NCBI GenBank assembly: GCA_000231825.2
Contig: JH720318.1
Coordinates: 390,539-454,538, forward strand
Length of the DNA: 64,000 bases
Direction of reading: 5' to 3'
Source of the DNA: Tetrahymena elliotti 4EA
Taxonomy: Eukaryota; Ciliophora; Oligohymenophorea; Hymenostomatida; Tetrahymenidae
Shown piece after piece: positions 48,311-60,886 of the stretch (position 1 is the stretch's first letter; each line of letters starts with the position of its first letter). The position numbers and the translations under genes were made by a program. The notes beneath the pieces are model-generated. The model searched no databases. It was given only the letters and a program-made list of their open reading frames with translations, and was not told where the DNA came from.

Positions 48311-49790
48311 ATGTTGATAAAACTTTTTACAAATCTAACTGAAGTACTTCAATTTCTTTTGAGATTTTAATTTTTATATATTTAAAGCTACTAAGCTCTA
48401 ATTTAACTTCTTACTTAAATCTTCATATTGATCTCTGGTAAAATTATTCATTTTTCTTTAAAACAATCAAATCTCTAAACTCTAATTTTATAACCTCATT
48501 AAAAAAAGTGCTTAATAATAAATAATGCATTTTGGAATGAAATGAGTGAATAATTAACTAATTTGGGTTGGTGAACTTGATATTAGTTTGGCTTACTCAT
48601 TCATTAATTTTTAATTTTTGTTTTCATTTTTAATTTAAATTTTGATTTTTTTCTCCTTCTTTTAAATATTTCTTGATTCAATATTTATTTTTCTAAATTT
48701 TTAAAAGGGCTAATAATATTGGTGAAATGGGTGCATAAAAATTAGGATGTGAGTTAGCAAAATGCTCTTATCTCTAAACTTTGACTCTTGACCTTGGGTA
48801 AGAATAGTGTTTCAATATTAATTATGCATTTAGGAATGAATGAATAAATAAAATTTTAATTTATGAGGGACTGACTAACTAACTAATTTAGGTTGTTGAA
48901 CTTGATATTAGTTTGGCTTACCCATTCATTAATTTTTATTTGTTATTTTCATTTTTAATTCAAATTTTTGATTTTTTTCTCCTTCTTTTAAATATTTCTT
49001 GATTCAATATTTATTTTTATAAATTTTAAAAGTGAAGGATCTGAGTTTGCAAAATGTTCTAATCTCTAAACTTTGACTCTTAAAAAGTATGAATAATATT
49101 GGTGAAATAAGAGGATAAAATTAGGATTTGAGTTAGTAAAATGCTCTAATCTCTAAACTTTGGCTCTTTACCTTAAGTAAAAGTATTGTTTCAATATTAT
49201 TTTGTGTTTCGGAATGAATGAATAAATAAAATTTTAATTTATGAGGGATTTACTAATTAACTAAAATAGGTTGGTGAACTTGATATTATTTTGGATTGCT
49301 AATTCATTAATTTTTATTTTTTGTTTTCATATTTCCTTCAAATGTTTGTTTTTTCTCCTTTTTTAAATAATTCTCTGTTCAACATTTATTCTTATAAATT
49401 TTGAAAAGGTTTAACAATATTGGTGAAATGTGAGAATAAAAACTAAGATCAGATTATTCAAAATGTCCTTATCTCTAAACTTTGGATCTTTACCTTGAGT
49501 AAAAACAGTGTTTGGATATTAGTTTTGCATTTAGGAATGAATAAATAAAATTTTAATTTATGAGGCATTGGATAATTAACTAGCTAAATAATTTAGGTTT
49601 GTGAATTTGATATTATTTGGTAATATCATTCGTTTTCGTTAATTTTATTTTTTACATTTTTCATTCAAATTTTTGTTTTTTCTCATTTATTAAACATTTT
49701 TTTATTCAATATTTATTTTTTAAATTTTAAAAGTGAGGCTTATGTTGGTGAACATGCATACATTTAATCATACATAAAATGCTCTCAGAA
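48311..49790 (+). pseudogene. Decayed tandem array of LRR exon-intron units
   Basis: Four to five tandem units of about 325 bases (one of about 375) share both coding-like and intron-like parts. The best unit has an exon at 48708-48797, bounded by AAAAG and GTAAGA, encoding 30 residues: NNIGEMGAQKLGCELAKCS, then YLQTLTLDLG. This is the leucine-rich repeat typical of ciliate LRR proteins. Related exons follow at about 49034-49174 (two repeats; EGSEFAKCSNLQTLTL and NNIGEIRG...KLGFELVKCSNLQTL, broken by frameshifts) and 49410-49492 (an in-frame TGA after NNIGEM, plus a frameshift). A remnant lies near 49735-49790. A first degenerate unit begins near ATG 48311 with KQSNLQTLIL. The parts between exons are also alike, with repeated blocks gaacttgatattagtttgg and gatttttttctccttct. 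The lesions make a working gene unlikely. Confidence 0.7.
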
Positions 49791-50081
49791 ACACATGTAT
49801 ATTAAATATTGGCTAAGTAGTAATTCTTAAACATTAAATTTTCTTTAAAAAAATTTATTTTGTGATAAAAATTAGAAAAAATCAGAAAATTTTGATAAAC
49901 AATAAAAACAACAAGTATTTATACAAATTAAAATTAATTTAAAGGTTTTGAATTTAGAAGGGAAAAAAATGTTAACTTCAAAAGAGTAAATCTTTAGGAA
50001 ATTATTTTATATAACACAGGTATTTAAGTAGTTTTAGTAAATTACAAAAACAAAATAAATTTCATTTTAATAAAACTTAGT
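49791..50081. other. Convergent spacer
   Basis: Short AT-rich spacer between the LRR array (+) and the MORN gene (-). Nothing recognised. Confidence 0.4.
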
Positions 50082-53000
50082 TCATTAATCTAATTCTGTT
50101 AAATTGAGATTAGAATTAATAAAGGCTTGGTCATTAGCTGAATAATTTCTGTCTTCTATTGAATTAATATCATCTTCAATAACAGAATCACTTTTTTCTT
50201 TATTTTTAATTTAAAACCCATCTTACAAAGATTATTCATCTCCTTCATTTTCTTCATCATTTTTTTCTGATAAGCTGTTTTATGTGTATCTTTAAAATTA
50301 TGAAGGGTTGGATTTGTCTATTGTTTTTCTACCACTCCTATCAAGAGAATAATTGAAACAGCTATTGTTTTGGCTATCTCTAAAATTAATATTATGATCA
50401 CTTTCTAAATATTAAATAGAAGAATCTAAAAATTTCCTTTGAACTAAGTTAGCTTTTTCATTTGATTAACTTCTATTTTGTGTGATCTTATCATCAAGTA
50501 TTTACATAAGGGAATAGTCTTCTGTTCTTCCTTTGCTTTAGTAATTTTAGTCAGAAAGAATATCATGTAAAGCAGAAATAGTCCCTGTACTATTATTTTA
50601 GTTTTTATCTGTAAACTAAGCTTTAAGATTTTCAAAGTAGTTTTCTATCATTTCTTGCTCTAACTACTTATTATTTTAAATCAAGTTAGGATCAAAATCA
50701 ACAGAAAACTACGATCTTTATCTTATTCTATCAAAATCTTTTGATTCATCATCAAAAGTGACTTATGATTTATGAAAATCAATGCTATAACTTTCATTTC
50801 TTTTTCTTACTTCTTGATCGTTAAGTTGTTTCTGCAATTTTTCTTTAAATTTATCTATTTTCAACTGCTATTAAGAAAATCTAAAAAAATCTTAAGAATC
50901 CGAATCTTAATTTATATCCAATAAATTTGAATTATTCTATTATTATTACTTTTAGGTTTCTGGATCTTTGACAATTTAATTTATTTAACTGGTCTCTTAC
51001 TAATTTTAATTTTAGGCTAGATTTTATGCTGTAAGATCAGTAATTATTATTTTTGTCACATTATTTTAATTGTTTTACAATTGAGTATTTACAATTTTAT
51101 TATCATTTTTCTGCTCTATGTTTTTATATTTTTATATAGGTTCCTCTTAAAGCTCATTCAAATTAATAGATTAATTTATCTAAATTTTCATACATTCGTT
51201 AGAGTTAAAACTTCCATGCTTATGTTATTCTTCTTCATCTTCAGTATCCTAGTAGAATAATTTTAAACCACTTTTTTTGTTAGAGAATGTTGCAAAAGAA
51301 TTTTAAGAATTAATAGATTCTTATAATGTTTGACTACCTCCTTATCTTTATTGATGTTTCAAATTTTATTACTAGTTAAAATTATCTGCAATTGTTTATT
51401 TAAATCTATTATTTAGCTAATTTTCATTTTTTACATTTATTTATTCTAAATAAAGTTGTTATTCATTAATGAATTTATTGCTATCTAATAGTTAATTTTA
51501 AGAATTATTTTATTATGGATCCTAATACCTTTATTCAAATCTATCTGAAAAATTACATGGAAGGTTGTTACTTCTATTCTAGAATTAATATTATTCATCA
51601 AATTATTCATCAGGAAATTCTGCTATATCATTATTTTAAGAATATTCTTAGTTATAATTTAATTACTAAATTTAGTTGTTTCGTTTTATTTATTCATAAG
51701 TGTTAAGTTAATTTCTTAAAGATTCAATTAGAGTGTATGATTAATTTGATTATTCTCTCATTTGTTTCATGCGTTATTCTCTTTACTATGATATTTGGAT
51801 TAATTCATCTTCATACTATTCTTAGTTTTAATGATTAAAATCTGCTTTCTTTTTTATATTCTCTCCAATTTCATCATAGTCTTTCTCTAAATAATACTCT
51901 TAATTATTTTATTAAATACTGTTTTAGGTTTACTCTATCAATTATTTTGTTTCATTATCAAATATTTCTATATTGTTTTGATCAATCTTATGGTATAGTT
52001 CCTACAAATTCATAATTAATATAAAAATCTATATATGGTCTTAATAATGGATTTACATCTTGTTAAATCATGTTCATTTCATCTTAAATTATACTTAAGT
52101 TATTCTCTCTTTCAGTTGTCTCAAAAATAGATTCTTGATAGCTTGAGCGACTGCTGGGCATATCTAAGTTATACTTAAACCTATCAAATTCTCTTACTAA
52201 ATGACGATCCTCTTATGGTGCAAATACTATTTCGCTACAAGTAGTTTTGTAAACTAGAGTTGAATCGTATAATTTTTCTTTGTTATTTAAAAATAGTTGA
52301 TAGGGATAACCCTTACCTTTTAACAAAATCTTTATTTCAGGAGTCTTGAAATTTCCATAAATAAATCTTTTTAATACAAATATAATAAACTTTACTAGCT
52401 AATCACATTTAAATAAAAAAATAATACCTGTCTTCTTTAGAATTATAACATATTCCACTGCAAAAAATACCATTCCTAAAAACGCCATCATAAATTTCTC
52501 CTTATTCGAGTTCAACTCGACCTGCTCCACATAGCTTTGTGTTAGCAAATCTACCTCTGACACTAAATAATTATCTTTTGTCAGTCATAATTCCAATACC
52601 ATCAGGTCTATTACCTCTTACAACTCCATCATAATAAAAATTTTCATCTAATTTTACCACTCCTAATTGATATTAATGGATTTTAAATGAGTTTAATACA
52701 TGTTAAAGAAAAAATTACCAAATTTATATTAATCAGTAGAATGAGGGTCATTAAAAACGATCATTTCTGGTTTAGGCAATTGCGATTAAATAGTTTAATA
52801 TATTTATATGGCTTTGTTTTGTGCTTTGTTACTCATTTATATAAGAATACCTCCTAAATATTCAACTAGAACCCATTTTTTTTAATCTGGTAACCATTTA
52901 GCACATATTCCATATAATTTGCCATCGTTTCAGTTACCAGCGTATATTTTCTAATTTCTAAGAGTCATAATACCAATTCCACAAGCTTTATTTTATTTAA

Positions 53001-53238
53001 AAAAGCCTATAAATTAACCTCCATATGGGAAATAAACTCTTCCATATCCTTCAATCTAATCATTAACCCATTATCCAATATAAATCTAGCCTCCATACCA
53101 ATAAAAAACTCCTTTTCCTTCTCTTAAGTTCCCTTTTTGGTTTTTATATTCTCCTTAATAGATACCTGTTTTATATTCTTTGGACTTAAGTCCTTCTTTT
53201 GAGTAAAATGTTTGTATTTTTCCTCTAATATTTCTCAT
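50082..53238 (-). CDS. MORN-repeat protein with long Gln-rich coiled-coil tail, interrupted by in-frame TGA
   Basis: ATG 53238 (MRNIRGKIQT) to TGA 50082. The first third contains about seven MORN repeats: GKGVFYWYGGQIYIGQW, IEGYGRVYFPYGGQFIGFF, CGIGIMTLRNQKIYAGN, GVVRGNRPDGIGIMTDKRQ and GAGRVELEQGEIYDGVFRN. Codon 103 is TGA (52930-52932) exactly where the MORN Trp should be, in YAGN-stop-NDGKLYG; the frame is coding on both sides. The same codon lies within a GT...AG segment of 72 bases (52866-52937). Introns are seen near 52690-52750, 52390-52440 and 51990-52050; removing the last (55 bases) joins MIQQD to ELYHKIDQ. The remaining 640 residues are charged and Gln/Asn-rich with heptad-like stretches. 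MORN repeats bind membranes or partner proteins. Function is unknown. Confidence 0.75.
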
Positions 53239-54648
53239 AGTAATATTCTAACAGTACTATCTTAATAGGTATTAAAATTAAATTTTTTAGAAATCTAACG
53301 AATAGATAATTAAATTAAAAATATAAGAAATACTTTATCCAAACTAAATACTATTAAAACTTAAGTGAATTATATTTAATAAAATAAAATAATAAACTTA
53401 ATTATCTTTTATTGAAAATATTTGAAGTTTTTTTAGAAAGAATTCTGCAAAATTAAAAATCAATTTAATAAAGAATAAACTTAAGGTGATAGATATGTAT
53501 TTACTTCTTATTTTTTTTGTAATGAATTTAATAGAAATAAATAATAATACAATAATTTCTTTCTCTTAATTTTAATAATATTTTAATTATGACTCCTTAT
53601 TAAAAATAATATATCTTTACATTTTTTAGAATTTTAGTTTATTATTATTTTTATTTTTGATATTAATAAATTTGGTGATTATATCCTCAGCTTTATATAA
53701 AAATTTATGTAATACTTTAAAGATATTACTATGAATATTTATTTTAAAAAAGTTGATTAATAAAATTAAATTAAATCCATTTTATCTTATCAAACTTGTT
53801 TGATAAAATTATTCATTTTATAAATAAAACTTATGAAATTCTATTAAATAATAAAAACAAATTTAAAATCTGATTTTTAGTGGTGACATCTAATCTATTT
53901 AGTATGAATTCAATCAAACAAATTTAGGTGAGTTATATTGGTATGGTATGCATTCAATATTATTGATCTAAAATTAATTCTTTTATAAAGTAAAATTCTA
54001 AGAAATTAATTATTTATGGTATCTCCTAACTCTCATGGTTGCAATATATGGCTATATTTTAAGAATCTTTAAAAATAATCAATTGTCAAACGATTATTTA
54101 AAAATGAATTACATAATAATAATAATTGTAATGTAGATTGATTTTGTAAGATAAAGTAAATAGCAAATAATTAAAAGTGTTTATTAATTAATTCATAGAA
54201 CAATTATTACTTTAATTTTAAAATAGCAAATAAAATAATAATTTTTTTATGTTCAAGAGATAAAATACTTTAAGTATAAAAAAATTTATTAATTTAAGAT
54301 TGAACTTATTATGTTGGTGGCAGTTTAGCATTATCCAAATAGTTTATTCTACTTTGTTTCATGTTTAATGATTGAGACAACTATTACCAATTTTAATTAA
54401 TAATAAATAAATTAATTTTTTATAATGAATTTAAACTCAAGATTTCTTATACATTTACTTACTTGCTAGTTCTAAGTAAAAGAATAGTACAAAAAACATT
54501 CTATCATAATTCTTTAAGAAATATATTTTTAGTTCTTTAGATTTTAAGCTAAAAATAGTTACCATACTTAACAGGAAAATACATGATTTTACTGCAAGAA
54601 ATAACTAGTAAAATTGCTGTGCAGTGTTATTTTATTTTAAGATTAAAA
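53239..54648. other. Divergent intergenic region
   Basis: About 1.4 kb, very AT-rich, between the MORN gene start (-) and the P5-ATPase remnant (+). No gene seen. Confidence 0.5.
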
Positions 54649-57600
54649 ATGGTGAATGAAGATATTCATATTACATAAGTAGTTAAAACAGATAATTAAA
54701 TTGTCTTTCAATATAAATTTTAAAAATTTATTTATGATGAACAATCCTAAATGTTCATTCCTTTTGGAGACTCAATAATATCAAGAAACTAAAAAGAAAT
54801 TATTAATGCAGCCAAAAATGGACTCAACGATTCTTAAATTAAATCTTCTAGAAAAATGGAGTAAATTACACTGATATCCCAGATTAAGGTTTATTGGTTG
54901 TAGCATTTCAAGAATTTTTTTCTCCTTTCTTCTTTTTTTAGATTGCAAGTTGTCTTTTATGGTATCTTGATAACTATGAAATCTATGCCATAGTTATTAT
55001 TACTACATCAACTTTCAGTTTAATATTTAAGCTCTATGAAGAAAGATCAAATTTAAATCGTATTAAAAAATTTAGCTATTTTAGGGGTGAAGCAACTGTT
55101 ATTAGAAATGAGAACACTTAAGTCATTTCTTCAAATGAATTAGCTTATGGCGATACTGTTATTTTAAAGGAAGGAGAAACTGTTCTATGCGATAGTATAA
55201 GGCAGTGTGATAGTAAACGAATCTGAACTTACTGGAGAATCTGTTCCTATTATAAAGTCAGCCATAGCCGATATTGATAGTCTTTTTACTGAAAATCGTT
55301 AAAATATAGTCAAGTTATAATGGTTTCTAACTCTAAGCTGATAATTATGAGAATAGATTTTGAAACTCTCAAAGGAAACTTAATCCGCTCTATTCTTTAT
55401 CCAAAGTAGCACAATCAAATTTCATTTTACTATGATTCTGTTAAATTCTTATCTATTCTTCTATTTGTTACAGTAATTTAATTCTTTATTGCACTGTGGT
55501 GCTATGGAAACATAAGATTTAGTTAAAAAATTTTTTAATTTAATAACCATCAATCAGTATTCCTCCTGCTTTGCCAACATGCCTTTCCTTTGGTGTTTCA
55601 TTTTCATGAAACAGAATGCGTAGAAAGCAAATTTTTTGCATCAATAAAGAAAAAATTAATGTTTGGGTATTGTTAAAAGTGTATGTTTTCATAAGACTGT
55701 AACATTTACAAAAGAACTCTTATCATTTAAGCTTGTATCTTCATATTTATAAAATACAAATTAATTTGAAGATTAATTTAGAGAAGAATTTGTTAAAAAA
55801 AAACCAAGCATTTCCAAATTTCACTAAAATCTAAAGATAAATTATTGCCTCATGTCACATTATTATGGTCTATAATAATGAATTTATTGGAGATCCCTTA
55901 GATATAGAAGAGTTTAAAAATACCTCATATTGCCTTGTTGAAAATGAAGCTTCAAAAAGTGATAACCAATCTGAATAAATTGAAAAAATTGTTTATTAAA
56001 ATCATAAAGTTTTACAAAAGCTGACCTGTAATAAAAATTTAGGATCCCCCATTTTCTTTTTGAAAAGATTTTAGTTTGAGGCAGATGTTCAAAGAATGTC
56101 TGTTATTGCTGCCATAACAAAAGAAAACCAAAAGTATATTAAAACTAAAGGGTCCCCTGAAAGTAAACAAAAAATATGTAAATAATCATCTATTCCTAGT
56201 AATTTTTTAAGTATATTACAATAATTTACTAATGAAGGATTTCGTATCTTGCATTAGCATTTAACTGAGTTAATGAATCAGATTTTGAAAAAGATAGAAA
56301 TCACTATGAATCTGACTTAACTTTTGCAGAATATTTAGTTTTTGAGAATAAATTAAAACCAGAAACAACAGAACATATCCACCTGCTAAAGAAGAATTAT
56401 ATCTAAGTCCGTATCATTACTGGTGATAATCCTGAAACTTCATTAAACATAGCTAAATAGTGTGGGATTTTAAGTTTAAATTAATAAATAAATTTACTTG
56501 ATTACAGTAATAATTAATTCACAATTAATGGAAAAAATAAAATTTAGATGAATTCATTAATTCTGCTTCTTTTATTTAAGGATAGGAGCAATTAGCCATC
56601 ACTGGAAACTTCTTTGAGGAATACCTTCAAAATAAAAACAGCGAATGCTCTTAGCAAACTTAAAATGATATTGAAACTAACTCTTGCATAAAAAGAAGTA
56701 AATTATTCAATTCTCAAGTATTGTAATACAGTATATGTAATAGGAAAGGATTTTGCTAGAATGAAACCAGACTAGATATAAGGTTTAATCCATCTTCTAC
56801 AAAAGTATGAAAACCTTTAGTAAGGATACTCTTTTATCAGAATGTGTGGTGATGGAGCAAATGATTATTAAGCTCTCAAAGATGCTGATATGGGTATTTC
56901 CTTAGGTGAAGCTGAAGCTTCGGTTGCAGCTGCTTTCACCAGTAAGACGATAAATATAAGTGTCATAGAATATATTCTACATGAAGGTAGATGTTGTTTA
57001 ACTACATCATTCTAGTGCTTTAAATATATGACTCTTTACTCTCTTATATAAAGCTTTACTATTACTAACGTGCTGCTACCTTACCTGCTGATATGTAAAT
57101 TTTATATTGGGATCTTTTTATTATTATCCCTCTCACATTTTTCTTAGGTCTCACTGAAGCTAGCAATAAACTCACTCCTGAGATACCTGCTCATAGACTT
57201 TTCTCATACAAGAATATTCTCTCTGTTATTGGCTAAGGTATTATACAATTAATATTCTTGATAATAACAATTTCTACTACAGTTAAATAAAGCTGGTATC
57301 TTGATAATCAATAATTATAGAAAATTTAAGAAATTGAAAGTGATGAAACAAAAGCAACAACATATGATGCAACTGTATTGTTTTGGGTTTCAAATTTCTA
57401 GTATATTTTCACAGTAATAGCCTTTTCTATTGGATCAGCTCATAAAAAGCCATTCTATACTAATATTCTTTTCACTTTCTTCCTTATATCTATTACTGGT
57501 CTAAGTTTATTGATAATTTTTACTGAATAAGAACCTATCCTGGACTTCTTTACAATAATTGTAAAAGCTAAAAATACTAATGATGAAATAGTTTCTGAGA

Positions 57601-57837
57601 TGGATTATAGCTGGAGATTTATGATTCTTGCTATCATTTTGGCTAATGCTGTTTGTACAAATTTGAAAAATATTTGTTACAATTTTTAACAAATTTACTA
57701 GATAAGTATTAAAAATGCAACTACTTAGGAAAATTTAAAGAAAGGCATCTCTGCCACAACAACTCAAATTTAATAGAATTCAGTATACTATTTCAATAAT
57801 ATTTTTATAACAAATCTCTAAAATAAAAAAACAATAC
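54649..57837 (+). pseudogene. Decayed P5-type (ATP13A-like) cation-transporting ATPase
   Basis: Homology runs from ATG 54649 to about 57700, but it is spread over several frames. Recognisable blocks in order: NGLNDSQIKS; a membrane pair FQIASCLLWYLDNYEIYAI-like; YGDTVILKEGETVLCDS; a frameshift at about 55200; GSVIVNESELTGESVPIIK (TGES loop); another shift; ETLKGNLIRSILYPK; a degraded helix with PPALP (about 55575); VKSVCFHKTVTFTK at 55680; ITGDNPETSLNIAKQCGI; DFARMKPDQIQGLI; RMCGDGANDYQALKDADMGI (GDGAND at 56848); EAEASVAAAFTSKT; and four to five C-terminal membrane helices. The phosphorylated Asp of DKTGT is a His (55690-55692), the Gly is Val and the Leu is Phe. No TGA closes the frame where the family ends. 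Active P5 enzymes move polyamines or helical peptides; this copy could not form the phosphoenzyme. Confidence 0.8.
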
Positions 57838-58585
57838 AAATTATAAAATATATTTATCTATAAATTATTACATCTAGTTATATTTAATTCATTTCTTTAT
57901 ATTTCAACCAATAGCCTAACGAAATAAATTTTAATATTTTAATTATCTTTGAATTTGATCATTAAAATTATTTATTACAATTTAAATAACATCTCATAGC
58001 AATATTAAAACTACTTTTCATTTTATAAAATTATTCATTACACTCCTTTGAAAATTCTTAAAAAAAGAATTTTTTTCAATTTTTATATTAATCTAAATTA
58101 TTAATATTTTTAGGCATATTTTTTTTACTTATCTTATGTATTTTAAAATGTTCCAAAATAAAATTGAGATAACTTAATTAATTTAATTACTATTTTTATT
58201 CATATTTACATATTTATCTGAATTCAAGATATGTCTAACTTTATTTTTCTTTTACTTGATGAAATAATTGTATATTAAAAGTAATAAATATTTAGTTATT
58301 TAATGTCAATTCATTATCTTTTCAACAAAATACAATTTTATCTTAATTTTCAAACATACTGCTAAATATAAAGAAGATGTTAAATAAAAACAAAATTGAT
58401 TATTTAATTTTTAAAACCCTTTATTATTTTTAATAAAATTTAATTGAATATTAAAGTCTATTTTTTATTGATGAAATGGTCGAGAAATCACTTTTTGCCT
58501 AGAAGAACTTTAATAGCTGTGTCTATTTTTTGATCATTATGCTAATATCCTTATTAAACTAAGTTTTATTGTGAGACTGCATTTC
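57838..58585. other. Convergent spacer
   Basis: AT-rich sequence between the ATPase remnant (+) and the acidic Q-rich gene (-). No gene seen. Confidence 0.5.
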
Positions 58586-59944
58586 TCATAAATTCTATTT
58601 TTATAAAAGAGAATCTTAATTGAATTTTAAAGAATTATTTTTACTTTAATCTTTAGATGCAGAAGGGGAGATACTTCTTTTCTTCAAGTCGTCTTCATCA
58701 TAAACTTTAATAAAATGAAAATGAATACTCAAAATTAAAAATGCCAAAATGTGAAAACTTACTATGTCTTGGTTTTAATTTATACAAATCTTCTATATTT
58801 GAGTAGTTTCTGTTGTGGGGTACTTATTTTCTGTATAAATTCTGATAGTAATTATCAATAATACTTTGTGATTCTTTATTTAGTCTGAACCTATCTGATT
58901 ATTTAGCACCAAAATTATCTTCATGCTTATATTCAGGATGTTGCTAATATGATCTACCTGTATCAGAATATTTATTAGGATAAGAAGATTTTTAATCGGA
59001 TTATTGATAAGGTAATTAGTTTTTGGATTATTAATTTTATTATATTTGTTCAATTTATTTATTTTATTATTTTGCTAAGAGTGCCTACATTTCAGCTATT
59101 TCCTCTATAGAACCTCTTCTAGGAATAGGCGATTATTATGTTTGAATTAGTTGATCTTATTAAAATTATTTCTAATCTACTTATTATACAGCTGCTAAAT
59201 TGATTTTGTTTTATTACTAGTTATTGTAAGACTGCTAGCTTAGATATCCTAGTTATTATTGACTATTTTCTTTCTAAATTATTTCTTTTTAAAAGCGATA
59301 ATTCCCATATGTGTTATAAGCAGAATGTGGTGGAGAAACAGGTTTTTGAAGATTTATATTACGACTATTCATGTAAATTTGATTTTAATTGCTTGAGTTG
59401 GTATTTCCAAATTGCGCATAAGCTCCTTATTATAAATTTTACTGTTATAATTTTTAAGTGTATCCTAATCTCTGCTATGTTTCATAAGAAAAAGTGGAAA
59501 GAAAAGAATCAACTTCTAGTTAAAGTGAGCTAACTTCTGTCATTATTTTTTATAATTCATTTAAGCTAGATTCATCTTTTTGTTATAATTCTTTTGGTAT
59601 TATATCAGCTTCTTTATTAGTATCTTTTTTTTTGCTTTTTTTTCTTTTTGTACTACTTTCTTCATCACTATCTTAATCGCTTTATTTTTCAGAATCATCT
59701 TCATCATCCTCATCTTTTTCACTCCCACTTCCCGATTTATCATCATCGTCGTCATCATCATCTTCTTCTTCTTCATCATCATCATCATCTTTGTCTTCAT
59801 CTTCATCACTTTTACTTCCTTCACTTGATTATTCTTCATCTTCATCATCTTCTTCTTCATGAGAAGTATCTAAAAATAAGAAAATAATTTTAATAATGCT
59901 CACTTGCTAATTCTATTACTGCCTTTATCTTCATCGTCTGACAT
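58586..59944 (-). CDS. Acidic Asp/Glu-run protein with Gln-rich C-terminus, unknown function
   Basis: Start ATG 59944 (MSDDEDKG); the first exon ends after 25 bases, at a GTAATAG donor, and a 50-base intron ends at TTTTTAG before exon 2. Stop TGA 58586; a second intron lies near 58690-58770. The N-terminal 110 residues are a mix of Asp, Glu, Ser and Lys ending in the basic cluster TKRKKSKKK, which could be a nuclear localisation signal. After KELQQKDESSLNELQKIM comes a Gln/Asn/Ser/Tyr-rich region with SPIPRRGSIEEIAEMQ, a possible basophilic kinase site (RRGS). The C-terminus is SISPSASKD followed by a short Asn/Gln tail. I do not recognise the family. The acidic start and basic cluster suggest a nuclear or chromatin role, but only by composition. 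Confidence 0.72.
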
Positions 59945-60886
59945 GTCTGATAAGCTTTTAAAATAATGTTTATTCTAAAATCTTTTGTTAATTTGAAATA
60001 ATGAAAAAAAACCTAAATAATTTAAATTAAAAATAATAGTTATGAGTTATTAATCATTCAAAATTGAAAAAAAAACAAATAAAAAACTGTTTTGAAATTT
60101 GATAGCATTTATTTTTGAATGAATAAGTGAAGATTTTTTAGAAATTTATTATTGTTTATGGAAAAAAATTCCGAATTTTATTTGTTATATTTTATTAAAA
60201 AAATTGATTTAATTTTTTATATCATCATAACATAATATATAAAAAAGATGTTTAGAAAAATAAATTCAATAATATTTTAGCTTTTAATTTTTTATCAAGA
60301 AACTACTCAATAGATAAAATGGTTTATTTTTATTTAAAAATTTGTGAATTAGTAATTATTAATTATTAAGATTAAATTATTATAAAATTTGTAATTTAAC
60401 ATAAATTTATAAAATTCCGCGGATTTTATAATAAAATTATAAATTAAAAAAGATTCATTTTAGATACATAGATAAATAGATATGTTTTTTGTTTATTAGA
60501 TACTTTATGTGAACTAAAAATAAGATAATAGCCAATCAAATACTATTTTAATTTCCTAATAGACACATACATGCAATTTTCATAGGGAGAGCATACTTAT
60601 TAAATAAGATGATGGGTTTAGAGGTGAGTGAAATTAGGTGTTAATGAAGCAAACACCTGTACCATAAAGATGAAAAATTATAAAGTGTTTCTAGAATGAA
60701 AGATTCTAAAAAATTGGATATTTTTACAAAAGTCAAAGTAAATTTTAAAAGCAAGAATTATTAAATATCTAATAAATTTATTTAAATAAAGAAAAAAATT
60801 ATCTTTATAATTATAAAAAACAACAAAAATTAATTAATTGATAAAAAATAATATTCATATTAACTCCTACAAAAAAACAAAGTAAA
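59945..60886. other. Divergent intergenic region with hairpin
   Basis: Shared upstream region of the acidic gene (-) and the OB-fold gene (+). It has an exact 7-bp hairpin (60636-60658) and a lone GC-rich near-palindrome AAAATTCCGCGGATTTT (about 60411-60427). No gene seen. Confidence 0.5.
60636..60658. repeat. 7-bp hairpin upstream of the OB-fold gene
   Basis: AGGTGTT (60636-60642) and AACACCT (60652-60658) are exact inverted arms around a 9-base loop, about 230 bases before the OB-fold start codon. Role unknown. Confidence 0.5.

Noticed and set aside
59600..59887. Met/Lys-rich and His-rich frames
   Set aside because: Other frames of the acidic Asp/Glu gene; the called frame continues far beyond with TAA/TAG read as Gln.
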